Of a stretch of DNA of 20,222 bases, positions 8,054 through 16,671 are shown one piece after another (position 1 is the first letter of the stretch; each line of letters starts with the position of its first letter). The notes under the pieces were generated by a model. That model was given only the letters and a program-made list of their open reading frames with translations, ran no database searches and was not told the DNA's origin. The position numbers were made by a program, and so were the translations under genes. The stretch comes from Chitinophaga pinensis (lineage in GTDB: Bacteria; Bacteroidota; Bacteroidia; Flavobacteriales_D; Crocinitomicaceae). Location of the stretch: the NCBI GenBank assembly GCA_945861175.1, contig CAMATR010000003.1, positions 1-20,222 of the forward strand, read 5' to 3'.

Positions 8054-10870
8054 ATGTTATCTCAAAATACTGACAAAAAACTCTTCCTACTTGATGCTTA
8101 CGCATTGATCTACAGAGCTTATTTTGCTTTTGCAAAGAATCCTCGAATTAACTCAAAAGGGCAAAACACATCTGCAGCATTTGGGTTTACCAATGTTTTG
8201 ATCGATGTGATTAAGAATGAAAAACCAACGCATTTAGCCGTCGTATTTGATCCCCCAGGAGGATCGGTTCATCGCCAGGCAGATTTTGAAGCATACAAAG
8301 CACACAGAGAAGAAATGCCGGAAGACATTCGTTCGATGATACAGCCTATCAAACAAATTATCGAAGCGTTTAAAGTTCCCGTGCTACAAGTAGACGGATA
8401 TGAGGCCGATGATGTGATTGGAACCGTGGCAAAAATTGCCGAAAGAAAGGGGTATACAACCTACATGATGACGCCTGATAAGGATTACGGACAGTTGGTT
8501 TCTGATAAGATTTTTATGTACAAACCAGGAAGAGGTGGTGCACCAGCTGAAATTCTTGGTGTGAAAGAAATCTGCGAAAAATTTGAGGTCAAACATCCGC
8601 TTCAAGTAATAGATATTTTAGGCTTGTGGGGAGATGCTTCAGACAACATTCCAGGAATTCCAGGAATTGGTGAAAAAACGGCAAAAGCGTTGATTCAGAA
8701 ATATGAATCAATGGAAAATATCATTGCCAATGCTCATGAACTAAAAGGAAAGCAGCAAGAGAATGTCATCAACTTTGCAGAGCAGGGTCGAATTTCAAAA
8801 ATGCTTGCAACCATTATCATCGATTTGGACGTCGAATTTGACGAAGAGGAGCTCATTATGTGTGATGTAGACACAGAAAAGGTCAAAGAAATATTCACAG
8901 AACTGGAATTCAGAAACCTTGCCCGAAGAGTGATCGGTGAAGAAATTGTAGTAACTGCTTCCCCATCATCTCCCTCTTCCAAAGACTCTGGACAATTGGA
9001 TCTGTTTGGTGTGCAAAGTATGTTGGTCGACCAAGATCCGACTCCTACAGCAGAATATAAAACCATAGCTACTGAAAAACCGAGCTATCACCTTATTACA
9101 ACGCCGGAAGAACGAAAAGAATTGCTTGAAATTTTATTGAATCAAACACAGGTTTGTTTTGATACGGAAACTACTGCATTGGATGCTATGCACGCTGATT
9201 TGGTAGGGATATCTTTTTCCTATAAATCAAGAGAAGGTTTTTATGTAGCCGTTCCTGCTGATTTTGAAGCAGCTAAAAGTATTGTACATGAGTTTGCTCC
9301 ATTTTTTCAATCTGAACAAATCGAGAAAATTGCCCACAATATTAAGTATGATTTGAAGGTGCTTCATCGTTATGCAATGGAAGTTGCAACGCCAACGTTT
9401 GATACCATGATTGCACATTATTTAATCAATCCGGAATCAAAGCAAAGCATGGATTTTCTTTCTGAATTTTACCTGAAATACAAGCCTATTTCGATAGAAA
9501 CATTAATTGGCAAGAAAGGGAAAGGTCAAGGTAATATGCGTGACTTGAAACCTGAAGAGGTATCAGATTATGCGTGTGAAGATGCTGATATTACATTTCA
9601 ATTGAAGCAACTTTTTGAGCCCGAAATTCAGAAGGAACATTTAAAGGATTTATTCTATAATATAGAGATGCCTTTGGTAGATGTTCTTAAAAATATGGAG
9701 CAGGAAGGTATTGCTATTGATGTGAAAGGTTTGAAGGAGTATTCTGCCGAACTAGAAAAAACATTAATTAATCTCGATATTCGAATCAAGGAGGAGGCTG
9801 GATTTACGTTCAATATTGATTCTCCGAAACAACTTGGAGAAGTACTTTTTGATCATTTGAAGATCGATGCAAAAGCGAAGAAAACAAAGACAGGACAATA
9901 TGCAACCTCCGAGGATGTGCTTGTGAAGCATGAGAATGCTCATCCAATAATCCCCTTGATATTAGAATACCGCCAATTACGTAAACTAAAAAGTACTTAT
10001 GTAGATCCGTTGCCAACGATGACAGATCGAATAGATGGAAGAGTGCACACAAACTTTATGCAAACGGTTACTGCAACGGGTAGGTTGAGTTCTAACAATC
10101 CCAATTTGCAGAATATCCCTATTAAAACAGAAAAAGGAAAAGAAATTAGAAAGGCATTTATTCCTAGAGACAAAGACCATGTTATAATGGCCGCGGATTA
10201 TTCGCAAATTGAATTAAGAATCATTGCAGCCTTGAGTGGAGATAAATACATGATTGAGGCATTTAAAAATGGATTCGACATTCATACATCAACTGCGTCC
10301 AAGGTCTTTCATATGCCAATGGATGAGGTGACCAAAGAACAGCGAAGTGCCGCCAAAGCTGTCAATTTTGGAATTCTCTATGGGCAGTCTGCTTTTGGAT
10401 TATCTCAGAGTTTAAATATTTCAAGAACTGAAGCAAAAGGCATTATTGATAGTTACTTTGAGCAATTTTCAGCTTTAAAAAAATACATGGATTCAATTGT
10501 CCATGATGCAAGAGAAAATGGATACGTTGAAACTTTGTCAAAAAGAAGAAGATATTTACCGGATATCAACTCTGCGAATGCCGTTGTTAGAGGCTTTGCC
10601 GAAAGAAATGCCGTGAATGCTCCTATTCAGGGCTCTGCCGCCGATATTATTAAAATGGCAATGGTAAAGGTGCAAGAGGAAATGAAGAAACGTAAATTGC
10701 AGTCAAAAATGATTCTTCAGGTGCATGATGAATTGGTATTTGATGTGTTGAAATCAGAAATTGATGTCATGAAAGTGTTAGTTAAAGATGCGATGGAAAA
10801 TGCAGTTGAAATTGGCGTGCCAACCGAAGTGCAAGTTGACTTAGGGGATAATTGGTTGGATGCGCATTAA
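8054..10870 (+). CDS. polA: DNA polymerase I
   Basis: PolA fills gaps and removes RNA primers during lagging-strand synthesis and repair. At 938 residues it is full length with three domains. The 5'-3' exonuclease spans about 1-300 (LLDAYALIYRAYF at 12-24, the acidic VDGYEADD at 113-120, GIPGIGEKTA). The 3'-5' proofreading domain spans about 345-530 and keeps its catalytic residues: Asp370 and Glu372 in FDTETT, Asp433 in HNIKYD, Tyr506 and Asp510 in YACED. The polymerase domain runs from about 535: motif A AADYSQIELR with Asp715, O-helix motif B RSAAKAVNFGILYG with Arg764, Lys768, Phe772 and Tyr776, and motif C QVHDELVF with Asp892 and Glu893. Intact proofreading is worth noting because some PolA proteins have lost it. 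A clear promoter lies upstream; the helicase gene converges on the 3' end with a 13-nt gap. Confidence 0.98.
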   Translation: MLSQNTDKKLFLLDAYALIYRAYFAFAKNPRINSKGQNTSAAFGFTNVLIDVIKNEKPTHLAVVFDPPGGSVHRQADFEAYKAHREEMPEDIRSMIQPIKQIIEAFKVPVLQVDGYEADDVIGTVAKIAERKGYTTYMMTPDKDYGQLVSDKIFMYKPGRGGAPAEILGVKEICEKFEVKHPLQVIDILGLWGDASDNIPGIPGIGEKTAKALIQKYESMENIIANAHELKGKQQENVINFAEQGRISKMLATIIIDLDVEFDEEELIMCDVDTEKVKEIFTELEFRNLARRVIGEEIVVTASPSSPSSKDSGQLDLFGVQSMLVDQDPTPTAEYKTIATEKPSYHLITTPEERKELLEILLNQTQVCFDTETTALDAMHADLVGISFSYKSREGFYVAVPADFEAAKSIVHEFAPFFQSEQIEKIAHNIKYDLKVLHRYAMEVATPTFDTMIAHYLINPESKQSMDFLSEFYLKYKPISIETLIGKKGKGQGNMRDLKPEEVSDYACEDADITFQLKQLFEPEIQKEHLKDLFYNIEMPLVDVLKNMEQEGIAIDVKGLKEYSAELEKTLINLDIRIKEEAGFTFNIDSPKQLGEVLFDHLKIDAKAKKTKTGQYATSEDVLVKHENAHPIIPLILEYRQLRKLKSTYVDPLPTMTDRIDGRVHTNFMQTVTATGRLSSNNPNLQNIPIKTEKGKEIRKAFIPRDKDHVIMAADYSQIELRIIAALSGDKYMIEAFKNGFDIHTSTASKVFHMPMDEVTKEQRSAAKAVNFGILYGQSAFGLSQSLNISRTEAKGIIDSYFEQFSALKKYMDSIVHDARENGYVETLSKRRRYLPDINSANAVVRGFAERNAVNAPIQGSAADIIKMAMVKVQEEMKKRKLQSKMILQVHDELVFDVLKSEIDVMKVLVKDAMENAVEIGVPTEVQVDLGDNWLDAH

Positions 10871-10883
10871 ATAAATCAGGGAT

Positions 10884-13800
10884 CTAGCCTTCAAAAGTTA
10901 GTTTCCACCCCCGGCTTTTGAGAACCCTTACAAGGGTCAAAAGTTCTTTTGCATTTGTAAATGTTTCGTAGGGCCTGGAAAAAACAATTGTATTCTTTTC
11001 TCGTCGGGCATTCATTTTTTCGTAAAAGGAATTTTCTAGCTGGTTGAACTCACCATTTTCAATTCCTTGAATATAACGACGTATCAAATCTGTGGCTTCA
11101 TTTAAACTGATTTTAAAATCATTACTTTTCACAGAAGTGAATAAGTCAATGTGCTTTTTCGCCCTAGAAAACAAGACGTTCAAGCGCCGCGAACCGCCCT
11201 TTTGTGATAGGGGGCCGAAACGATGATGAAACTTACCTTCCGCGTCTTTTCCATAACCAAAACTAATCACTAAAAAATCACACTCATCACCCTGTACGTT
11301 TTCCAAAGCTTTAAAAAAGGCAGTGTTCTGCTCTATTCTTTCCGATAAAAGACCTTTACCCTTTTCCGATAATTCATTATAGATAGCAGTAAGCTGTGAT
11401 TCCGAAAAAGCGACTATACCCAATGTTTCGCTTGCACAAACAAGTGCTTCAATTTTTTTGGCAGCGCATTTAGCTTCTAAATGATTTACCCCATCTTCAT
11501 AAACCCCTGCTGTATAAAAAATGTTGATGGGAATTTTTTCGCTTTTTGGTGATGGAAATGCTAATAATTCATCTGAATAAAAATGTTTATTGGAAAAAGC
11601 AATAAGTCCGGGATGCTCGCTTCTGTAATGATGTTTTAACCAAATATTTTTCCAATGAAATCCTGATTGATGCAATAAATCGATTGTCTCAGTAGACCCA
11701 GCATTGAAATAATTACTTGGGGACATTTGTTGCTCATCACCTGCTACAACAATATCATTAGCACGATAGATAGATCCCAATGAATTTTGCAAGGGCAATT
11801 GGCTCGCCTCATCAAAAATACAATATTGAAAAAGTCCTTTTTGAAGCGGAAAATACTTGGCCACTTGGGAGGGATTGCTGAGCCAAATAGGTTTAAGAAG
11901 TGAAATCCAATATCTTGCTTCTGAAGCAAAAAGTTCGCGAAGTGTAGGGACGTTTCTTGTTTTGGAAAAAGCTTTTACAAGAATTGCCTTTCCTTTTTTT
12001 AAATCATTTCTAAAGACTTTTTCAGCTTCTGTAAGTTTATTTGGCGCTTTTTTTAATAGGCTTTGATAGTAATTGAATTGTTCGAATTGTTGCAAAGTAA
12101 TTTCATTGACAAGCAACGAAGACTCTCTTTCCTGTTCGGCAATAATGACCATGCATTTTTCAAGAAGTCTTTCAGCATTGAAATCTTCGAACGAAGGAAA
12201 GTGGGTGACGAATTTTACCAAATTACTTTTGTAGACTGCTGTTTCATATTGCTCAAAGGTTTCAAATTCACTCAAATTTTTAACGATTTGGTCTGTAATT
12301 TTTTCTTTTTGATTAATAGTTTGAACAATTAATTCAAAATCCACTAAAATGGCATTGAAAATTGATTTTAAATCTTGATCTTCTTTAAATCGAAAGTAGG
12401 TTTTCAAATTCGAATAAAGTATGTTTAATAAATTATTTGTTGCCGCTATTTCCTTTTGCTGTACTTCCGTTAATTCCATCCAAATGCGTTCTTCTGCTGC
12501 TGAATAATGCATCAATTGCTGCTTTATAAATGGGATTTCATTCGAGGGGTCTTCAATACCAAGCTCCAATAATTCTAGCCTATATTTATGTAATTTTGCT
12601 TTAAAGTCACAAAAAAGCATTTGACTCTCTAGCAGTTCAGTTGCCTTTTCGGTAGAGAATGATGAATACTTTTTCCACAAACTTTTGAATTTCCAGCGGT
12701 CTAAAATTCCTCTTTTAGCGCTGAGGGTTTTCAAAAGATAAACCTGATCTTTATTAGGAAATTGTTTCCAGTTTTCAGAAATATTTTCAAAACTTTCTAG
12801 TTGAATCGCTACTCTTTGGTACCTTTTGCACAAGCTTATAAAGCGCTTGTGTTTTTTTAACTCGGGATTTAATAGCCCTGCATATTTTTTAAAAGTTACA
12901 GAGTTATAGAATTGAGATAAAGCGGCTTGCTTCATTGCTTTGGAAATATCTCCCCATGTTTTTAATGGAAATAACTTTGATAGATCATCTAGATCTTTTA
13001 TCCACTCTTTTATCCGGATGTCTAATTGAGGAAATTGTGGTGAATAGATATATGACGCGGATAAGAAACCTATTGATTTATTGATGTTTTTTTTATAAAT
13101 GGATTCAATTATCGGTCGAATTGCTATCCATTCTTTGATACTTGGAACATCACTCGAAAAAACGGATTTATTTAGCGAAAGATTTAAGGAGCGGACAATA
13201 AATTCAGAATACGAAACCCCTCCAATGAGAGCCTCTTTTTGGAGGGTGTCCAAGGTTTGTTGAAGGGCATCAATTAATTGATTAGAGATGATATATGAAT
13301 TTTTTTTCTTAGGTTCAATCCGCTCCAATCGTTGCCAATTGCTTTTTAAATCGGCTAATAAGTCTAATGAGCGCGTAGAAGAGGAGGCAATAAAGCAAAA
13401 GTCTTCTAAACCAAGTTGCCGCATTTTTTTAACTAAAACTTCAAGCGCAACTCGTTTCTCTGAGACGATTAAAGCACTTTGTTTACCATGAAGTATTTTT
13501 CCAATAAGGTTTGTAAGGACCTGAGATTTACCTGTTCCTGGTGGACCCTGAATAACAACATGATGTTCATTTATTTCTTCAAACACATTCAGTTGTTCGG
13601 GATCAGCGGGCTCCAGCAACGAAGAGCTTAGTTTATTTTTCGAGATTTTTCGGGTAATGTTCGCTTCTCCTAATAATTCCTCAATAGCCGAATGATCTTC
13701 AGCAATGAGTAATTCTTCCAATTCCCGGAGGAGCGTATACCGATGATGATGAAAATTACCGATAAAAGAAATCTCTGAATTAACATTACTAAAACCAGCA

Positions 13801-14231
13801 TTTCGTAGAAATGAAATTAATTCTTTTTCTGATAATTCTTCTTCAACTTGAAGCTCAAACTCATTCTTTAGTCTCCTTAAAAGGTAGGGATTAATAAATG
13901 AATCTTCTTCTTTTATTTCTATTATAATGTCGCCATTTACTTTATTGATAAAAGGCCTAAAGGGTTTTAATAAGAGTGGCGTATGAATTAATTTATCACC
14001 CCTTTCCCATAGTACACTTCCTTTCGAAACACAAAGTGGATAGCTGCCAGTTTCTTTTTCAAAGTGCCTAGCAGTATCTAATATTTTTTTTAAAAGAGCT
14101 TGTTTAGCGTTGTATGTTGATCCAATAATAACAGGGAGAACGGCCGCTGATAGGTGAACCAGGACATCATTGTTGTTGAAATCCCCACTCTCTTCAAGCA
14201 TTGCTTTAATCTTCTCTTTTACCGCGGTCAT
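10884..14231 (-). CDS. Superfamily 1 (Upf1/Dna2-like) helicase with DUF4011-like N-terminus
   Basis: This 1115-residue protein is a predicted ATP-dependent DNA or RNA helicase or translocase. The N-terminus (about 25-130) has HTPLLLKPF (83-91) and INPYLLRRL (113-121), which resemble the conserved core of DUF4011 helicases. Helicase motifs follow: Walker A GPPGTGKS (229-236), Ia LIVSEKRVALEV (254-265), Walker B DEAS (807-810), motif III VVAGDEQQMSP (828-838), IV KHHYRSEHPG (866-875), V VQGDECDFLVISFG (979-992), VI RRLNVLFSRAKKH (1015-1027). About 500 helix-rich residues (roughly 270-780) separate Ia from II, a long insertion. Only about 80 residues follow motif VI, ending in LKSRGWKL, and I see no PD-(D/E)XK, Vsr or PLD nuclease motif. 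The gene stands alone, convergent with polA and divergent from the OmpA gene. An in-frame stop just upstream fixes ATG 14231 as the earliest start. Related helicases include antiphage proteins; that role here is speculation. Confidence 0.85.
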   Translation of the reverse strand: MTAVKEKIKAMLEESGDFNNNDVLVHLSAAVLPVIIGSTYNAKQALLKKILDTARHFEKETGSYPLCVSKGSVLWERGDKLIHTPLLLKPFRPFINKVNGDIIIEIKEEDSFINPYLLRRLKNEFELQVEEELSEKELISFLRNAGFSNVNSEISFIGNFHHHRYTLLRELEELLIAEDHSAIEELLGEANITRKISKNKLSSSLLEPADPEQLNVFEEINEHHVVIQGPPGTGKSQVLTNLIGKILHGKQSALIVSEKRVALEVLVKKMRQLGLEDFCFIASSSTRSLDLLADLKSNWQRLERIEPKKKNSYIISNQLIDALQQTLDTLQKEALIGGVSYSEFIVRSLNLSLNKSVFSSDVPSIKEWIAIRPIIESIYKKNINKSIGFLSASYIYSPQFPQLDIRIKEWIKDLDDLSKLFPLKTWGDISKAMKQAALSQFYNSVTFKKYAGLLNPELKKHKRFISLCKRYQRVAIQLESFENISENWKQFPNKDQVYLLKTLSAKRGILDRWKFKSLWKKYSSFSTEKATELLESQMLFCDFKAKLHKYRLELLELGIEDPSNEIPFIKQQLMHYSAAEERIWMELTEVQQKEIAATNNLLNILYSNLKTYFRFKEDQDLKSIFNAILVDFELIVQTINQKEKITDQIVKNLSEFETFEQYETAVYKSNLVKFVTHFPSFEDFNAERLLEKCMVIIAEQERESSLLVNEITLQQFEQFNYYQSLLKKAPNKLTEAEKVFRNDLKKGKAILVKAFSKTRNVPTLRELFASEARYWISLLKPIWLSNPSQVAKYFPLQKGLFQYCIFDEASQLPLQNSLGSIYRANDIVVAGDEQQMSPSNYFNAGSTETIDLLHQSGFHWKNIWLKHHYRSEHPGLIAFSNKHFYSDELLAFPSPKSEKIPINIFYTAGVYEDGVNHLEAKCAAKKIEALVCASETLGIVAFSESQLTAIYNELSEKGKGLLSERIEQNTAFFKALENVQGDECDFLVISFGYGKDAEGKFHHRFGPLSQKGGSRRLNVLFSRAKKHIDLFTSVKSNDFKISLNEATDLIRRYIQGIENGEFNQLENSFYEKMNARREKNTIVFSRPYETFTNAKELLTLVRVLKSRGWKLTFEG

Positions 14232-14327
14232 TAGAAGTTAAAATTAAGAAAACTTATCTTCCAGGAACCACCAAAAGTCGTATTGTAGTTAATTTTGAAG
14301 GCATTATTTAAGATTAGTAAAGATTCA

Positions 14328-14335
14328 TAACTTTG
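14328..14335 (+). promoter_or_regulatory. Likely -7 promoter element of the OmpA-family gene
   Basis: TAACTTTG matches the Bacteroidota -7 consensus TAnnTTTG exactly. Transcription would start about 7 nt downstream, leaving a leader of roughly 10 nt before the ATG at 14353. No good TTG lies at the expected upstream spacing, so the promoter is half-supported. The 121-nt gap also has to hold the promoter of the divergent helicase gene, for which I find no clear box. Confidence 0.5.
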
Positions 14336-14352
14336 CTAAAAAATATTGTTTT

Positions 14353-16668
14353 ATGAAATCACTTATTTCTTGTTTATTTTCTTTTCTGTTACTACCAACC
14401 ATTTTTGCTCAACCTAACGCTACTGGTATCATTCATGACAATTATATTGGATCCGATTTCGTCCTTTACAATCCATCATCCATAGTAGATTCTAAAACAA
14501 GTTTTGCCATTACAACAGACTATGGAAGTTCTTATGTAAGCAACTTTTTTGCAAGGGATTACGCAATCTATAATGCTGATAATTACAAAGGAAGGCTTAT
14601 TGATGGAAAAAAGAATGGTTATCAAAATAGAACCTTGGATGCCAATATTTTAGGCTTGAAATATGAAATTGATCATAAAAATGCAATTGCGTATAATTTT
14701 CGTTTCAGAACATTTTCAAATCAACGTGGGATTCCAGAAGCATGGAACGAAAATGCAGCAAACTATTACTATCCCAATCAAATAAATGTAGCGCAAGACA
14801 TGTCGGGATTTTCGTTAAGTAATTTGCGTTTTACAGAACATGCATTTAGCTATGCAAAAACAATATTTGACAAAGGTCCTGAGCTATTAAAAGCAGGCGC
14901 CACATTAAAAATTTTGAATGGGTTGCGCACAAATTATTTTTATGCCAATAGCGGAACGATAAATTTTACGGACTCTACATATCCTTCTGCAACGATCACC
15001 AATCTAGATGCATCTTATGGAAGTGATTTTGGAACGGCACAGTCAAAATACAAAAATAGAGGACTTGGACTTGACATTGGGGCAACATATGAAATACGTC
15101 CTGATTTTAAGGAACAATACTATGAAATGGATGGTCAAAAAGACCTTGTGAAATATGACATGAATAAATACAAGTGGAAGTTCGCTGCGTCAATTACAGA
15201 TATTGGTTCTATTAAGTTTTTAAAGGATACGGCTACGTCAAATTTTACTGTTCCAACTGTCAATGTTGATGCCAGTCAATTATATGATGTTGAAAACAAC
15301 TTGTTTTTCCCGAATGGTCCAATTCAAGCAATGGCCATTTCTGGAACAAAGTCTGCAACTCAAGAAACTAAATTCAGAATGTCCATGCCAACGATGTTTC
15401 ACGCAAGTGCAGATTATCATTATAAAAGGAACATTTATTTCAATTACAACATGTCAATTCCTTTGGGAGGTCCGAAAGACCCAACCAAAGCAAAATATGT
15501 TTTTGTACAAACAATTACGCCAAGAATTGAAAAGGAAATGTATTCCGTAATGATGCCGATTTCTCAAATGGGAAATGGTAAGTTTTATGTCGGAGTTGCA
15601 GGTAGATTGAGCCTCTATGGATATTCAGCTTTTATAGGATCGAATAACATCCTATTCATGTTTGGCCAAAAGTCTTCTTTAACTAGAAGTTTTTACATTG
15701 GCGCGTCCTACAGTGTTCGCTACAAAACACCATCTGACAAAGACAAAGACAAGGTTTCAGATTTGAGAGATCTATGCCCGAGTGATCCTGGTTTATTGTC
15801 GTTAGATGGCTGTCCTGATACCGATGGTGATGGCATTCCAGACAAGGAAGATTACTGTATTTATGATCAGGGACCATTGACAACAAGAGGTTGTCCAGAT
15901 ACGGATGGTGATGGCATCATTGATATGAACGATCGCTGTCCTGAGGTTAAAGGATTGGGTGTTCACTTGGGCTGCCCAGATAGAGATTACGATGGTGTAA
16001 TCGATGTGGCTGATAAATGTCCGGATGAACCAGGTATTGAATTGAACAACGGATGCCCATTTGAGAACCCAGGTTGCTGCATGGACAATGATGGGGATGG
16101 AGTTTCCAATAATGTGGACAAGTGTCCGGATTTAGCGGGTTCAGTCTATAACAATGGTTGTCCAGTTGATAAAAACAACATTGACAAAATCAATGACAAA
16201 AAAGTTGAATTAGATCCGAATCACACCAATTCCCAAATAAAAGTATTGAGCAATAATGACACTATTCGAAACGTACTGACATCCCGAGATCAGCTCAACA
16301 AAGTAATGGAGAATAAAACGGTAATAAAGGAATTGAACGTTTATTTTGATTCAGATCAATCCAATATTTCCACCACTGAGCAAGAAAAGTTCGATAAATT
16401 TATGACGGACATTAAAAAACAAGGTGCAGCGGTAACATTCATTGTTGTAGGAAATACAGATAGAGATGGAAGTTTAGATTACAACTTGATTCTTTCAAAG
16501 AAACGTGCTGAAACCCTTATGCGAAAAATTGTTGACGCAGGTTACCTTGAACAAAAAGTGACAGTTTACTATTATGGAGAGGAAAAGTCTCTTTACAAGG
16601 AATCATACTCAGATGAGCAAAAGAGACTAGACAGAAAAGTTCAAATTAAAGTAATAAAAGTAAATTAA
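14353..16668 (+). CDS. OmpA-family outer-membrane protein with thrombospondin type 3 repeats
   Basis: This 771-residue envelope protein probably anchors the outer membrane to peptidoglycan. Residues 1-19 are a signal peptide ending in IFAQ. A long beta-rich region (about 20-455) resembles the DUF5723-type barrel domain common in Bacteroidota. Residues 460-605 hold about five Asp-rich calcium-binding repeats of thrombospondin type 3 kind (DTDGDGIPD, DTDGDGIID, DRDYDGVID, DNDGDGVSN), each with a CP or GCP step, plus an unusual adjacent cysteine pair in PGCCMD near 575. The C-terminal OmpA domain (about 658-771) has YFDSDQSNIS, GNTDRDGS with Asp703, and LSKKRAE with Arg718. Asp703 and Arg718 sit 15 residues apart, as in the diaminopimelate-binding pair of OmpA, so peptidoglycan binding is likely intact. 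The next gene starts 3 nt after the stop. Family assignment of the N-terminal domain is less certain than that of the rest. Confidence 0.92.
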   Translation: MKSLISCLFSFLLLPTIFAQPNATGIIHDNYIGSDFVLYNPSSIVDSKTSFAITTDYGSSYVSNFFARDYAIYNADNYKGRLIDGKKNGYQNRTLDANILGLKYEIDHKNAIAYNFRFRTFSNQRGIPEAWNENAANYYYPNQINVAQDMSGFSLSNLRFTEHAFSYAKTIFDKGPELLKAGATLKILNGLRTNYFYANSGTINFTDSTYPSATITNLDASYGSDFGTAQSKYKNRGLGLDIGATYEIRPDFKEQYYEMDGQKDLVKYDMNKYKWKFAASITDIGSIKFLKDTATSNFTVPTVNVDASQLYDVENNLFFPNGPIQAMAISGTKSATQETKFRMSMPTMFHASADYHYKRNIYFNYNMSIPLGGPKDPTKAKYVFVQTITPRIEKEMYSVMMPISQMGNGKFYVGVAGRLSLYGYSAFIGSNNILFMFGQKSSLTRSFYIGASYSVRYKTPSDKDKDKVSDLRDLCPSDPGLLSLDGCPDTDGDGIPDKEDYCIYDQGPLTTRGCPDTDGDGIIDMNDRCPEVKGLGVHLGCPDRDYDGVIDVADKCPDEPGIELNNGCPFENPGCCMDNDGDGVSNNVDKCPDLAGSVYNNGCPVDKNNIDKINDKKVELDPNHTNSQIKVLSNNDTIRNVLTSRDQLNKVMENKTVIKELNVYFDSDQSNISTTEQEKFDKFMTDIKKQGAAVTFIVVGNTDRDGSLDYNLILSKKRAETLMRKIVDAGYLEQKVTVYYYGEEKSLYKESYSDEQKRLDRKVQIKVIKVN
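15754..16168 (+). repeat. Tandem Asp-rich calcium-loop coding repeats
   Basis: This stretch encodes the thrombospondin type 3 repeats of the OmpA-family protein. The repeats are visible in the DNA: GATGGTGATGGCAT occurs in both 15823-15836 and 15904-15917, with a diverged relative near 16091. The copies differ at many positions, so this looks like old protein-level duplication, not a recent DNA tandem array. Confidence 0.7.
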
Positions 16669-16671
16669 AAC

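Noticed and set aside
10884..14231. A named antiphage system (for example Mokosh-like or DUF4011-helicase-Vsr)
   Set aside because: No PLD or Vsr motif and no partner gene are visible; only the helicase core and a DUF4011-like N-terminus can be supported.
10871..14352. A mobile island carrying the helicase gene
   Set aside because: I looked for transposase, integrase, tRNA ends, flanking direct repeats or a sharp composition change and saw none, so I do not call a mobile element.
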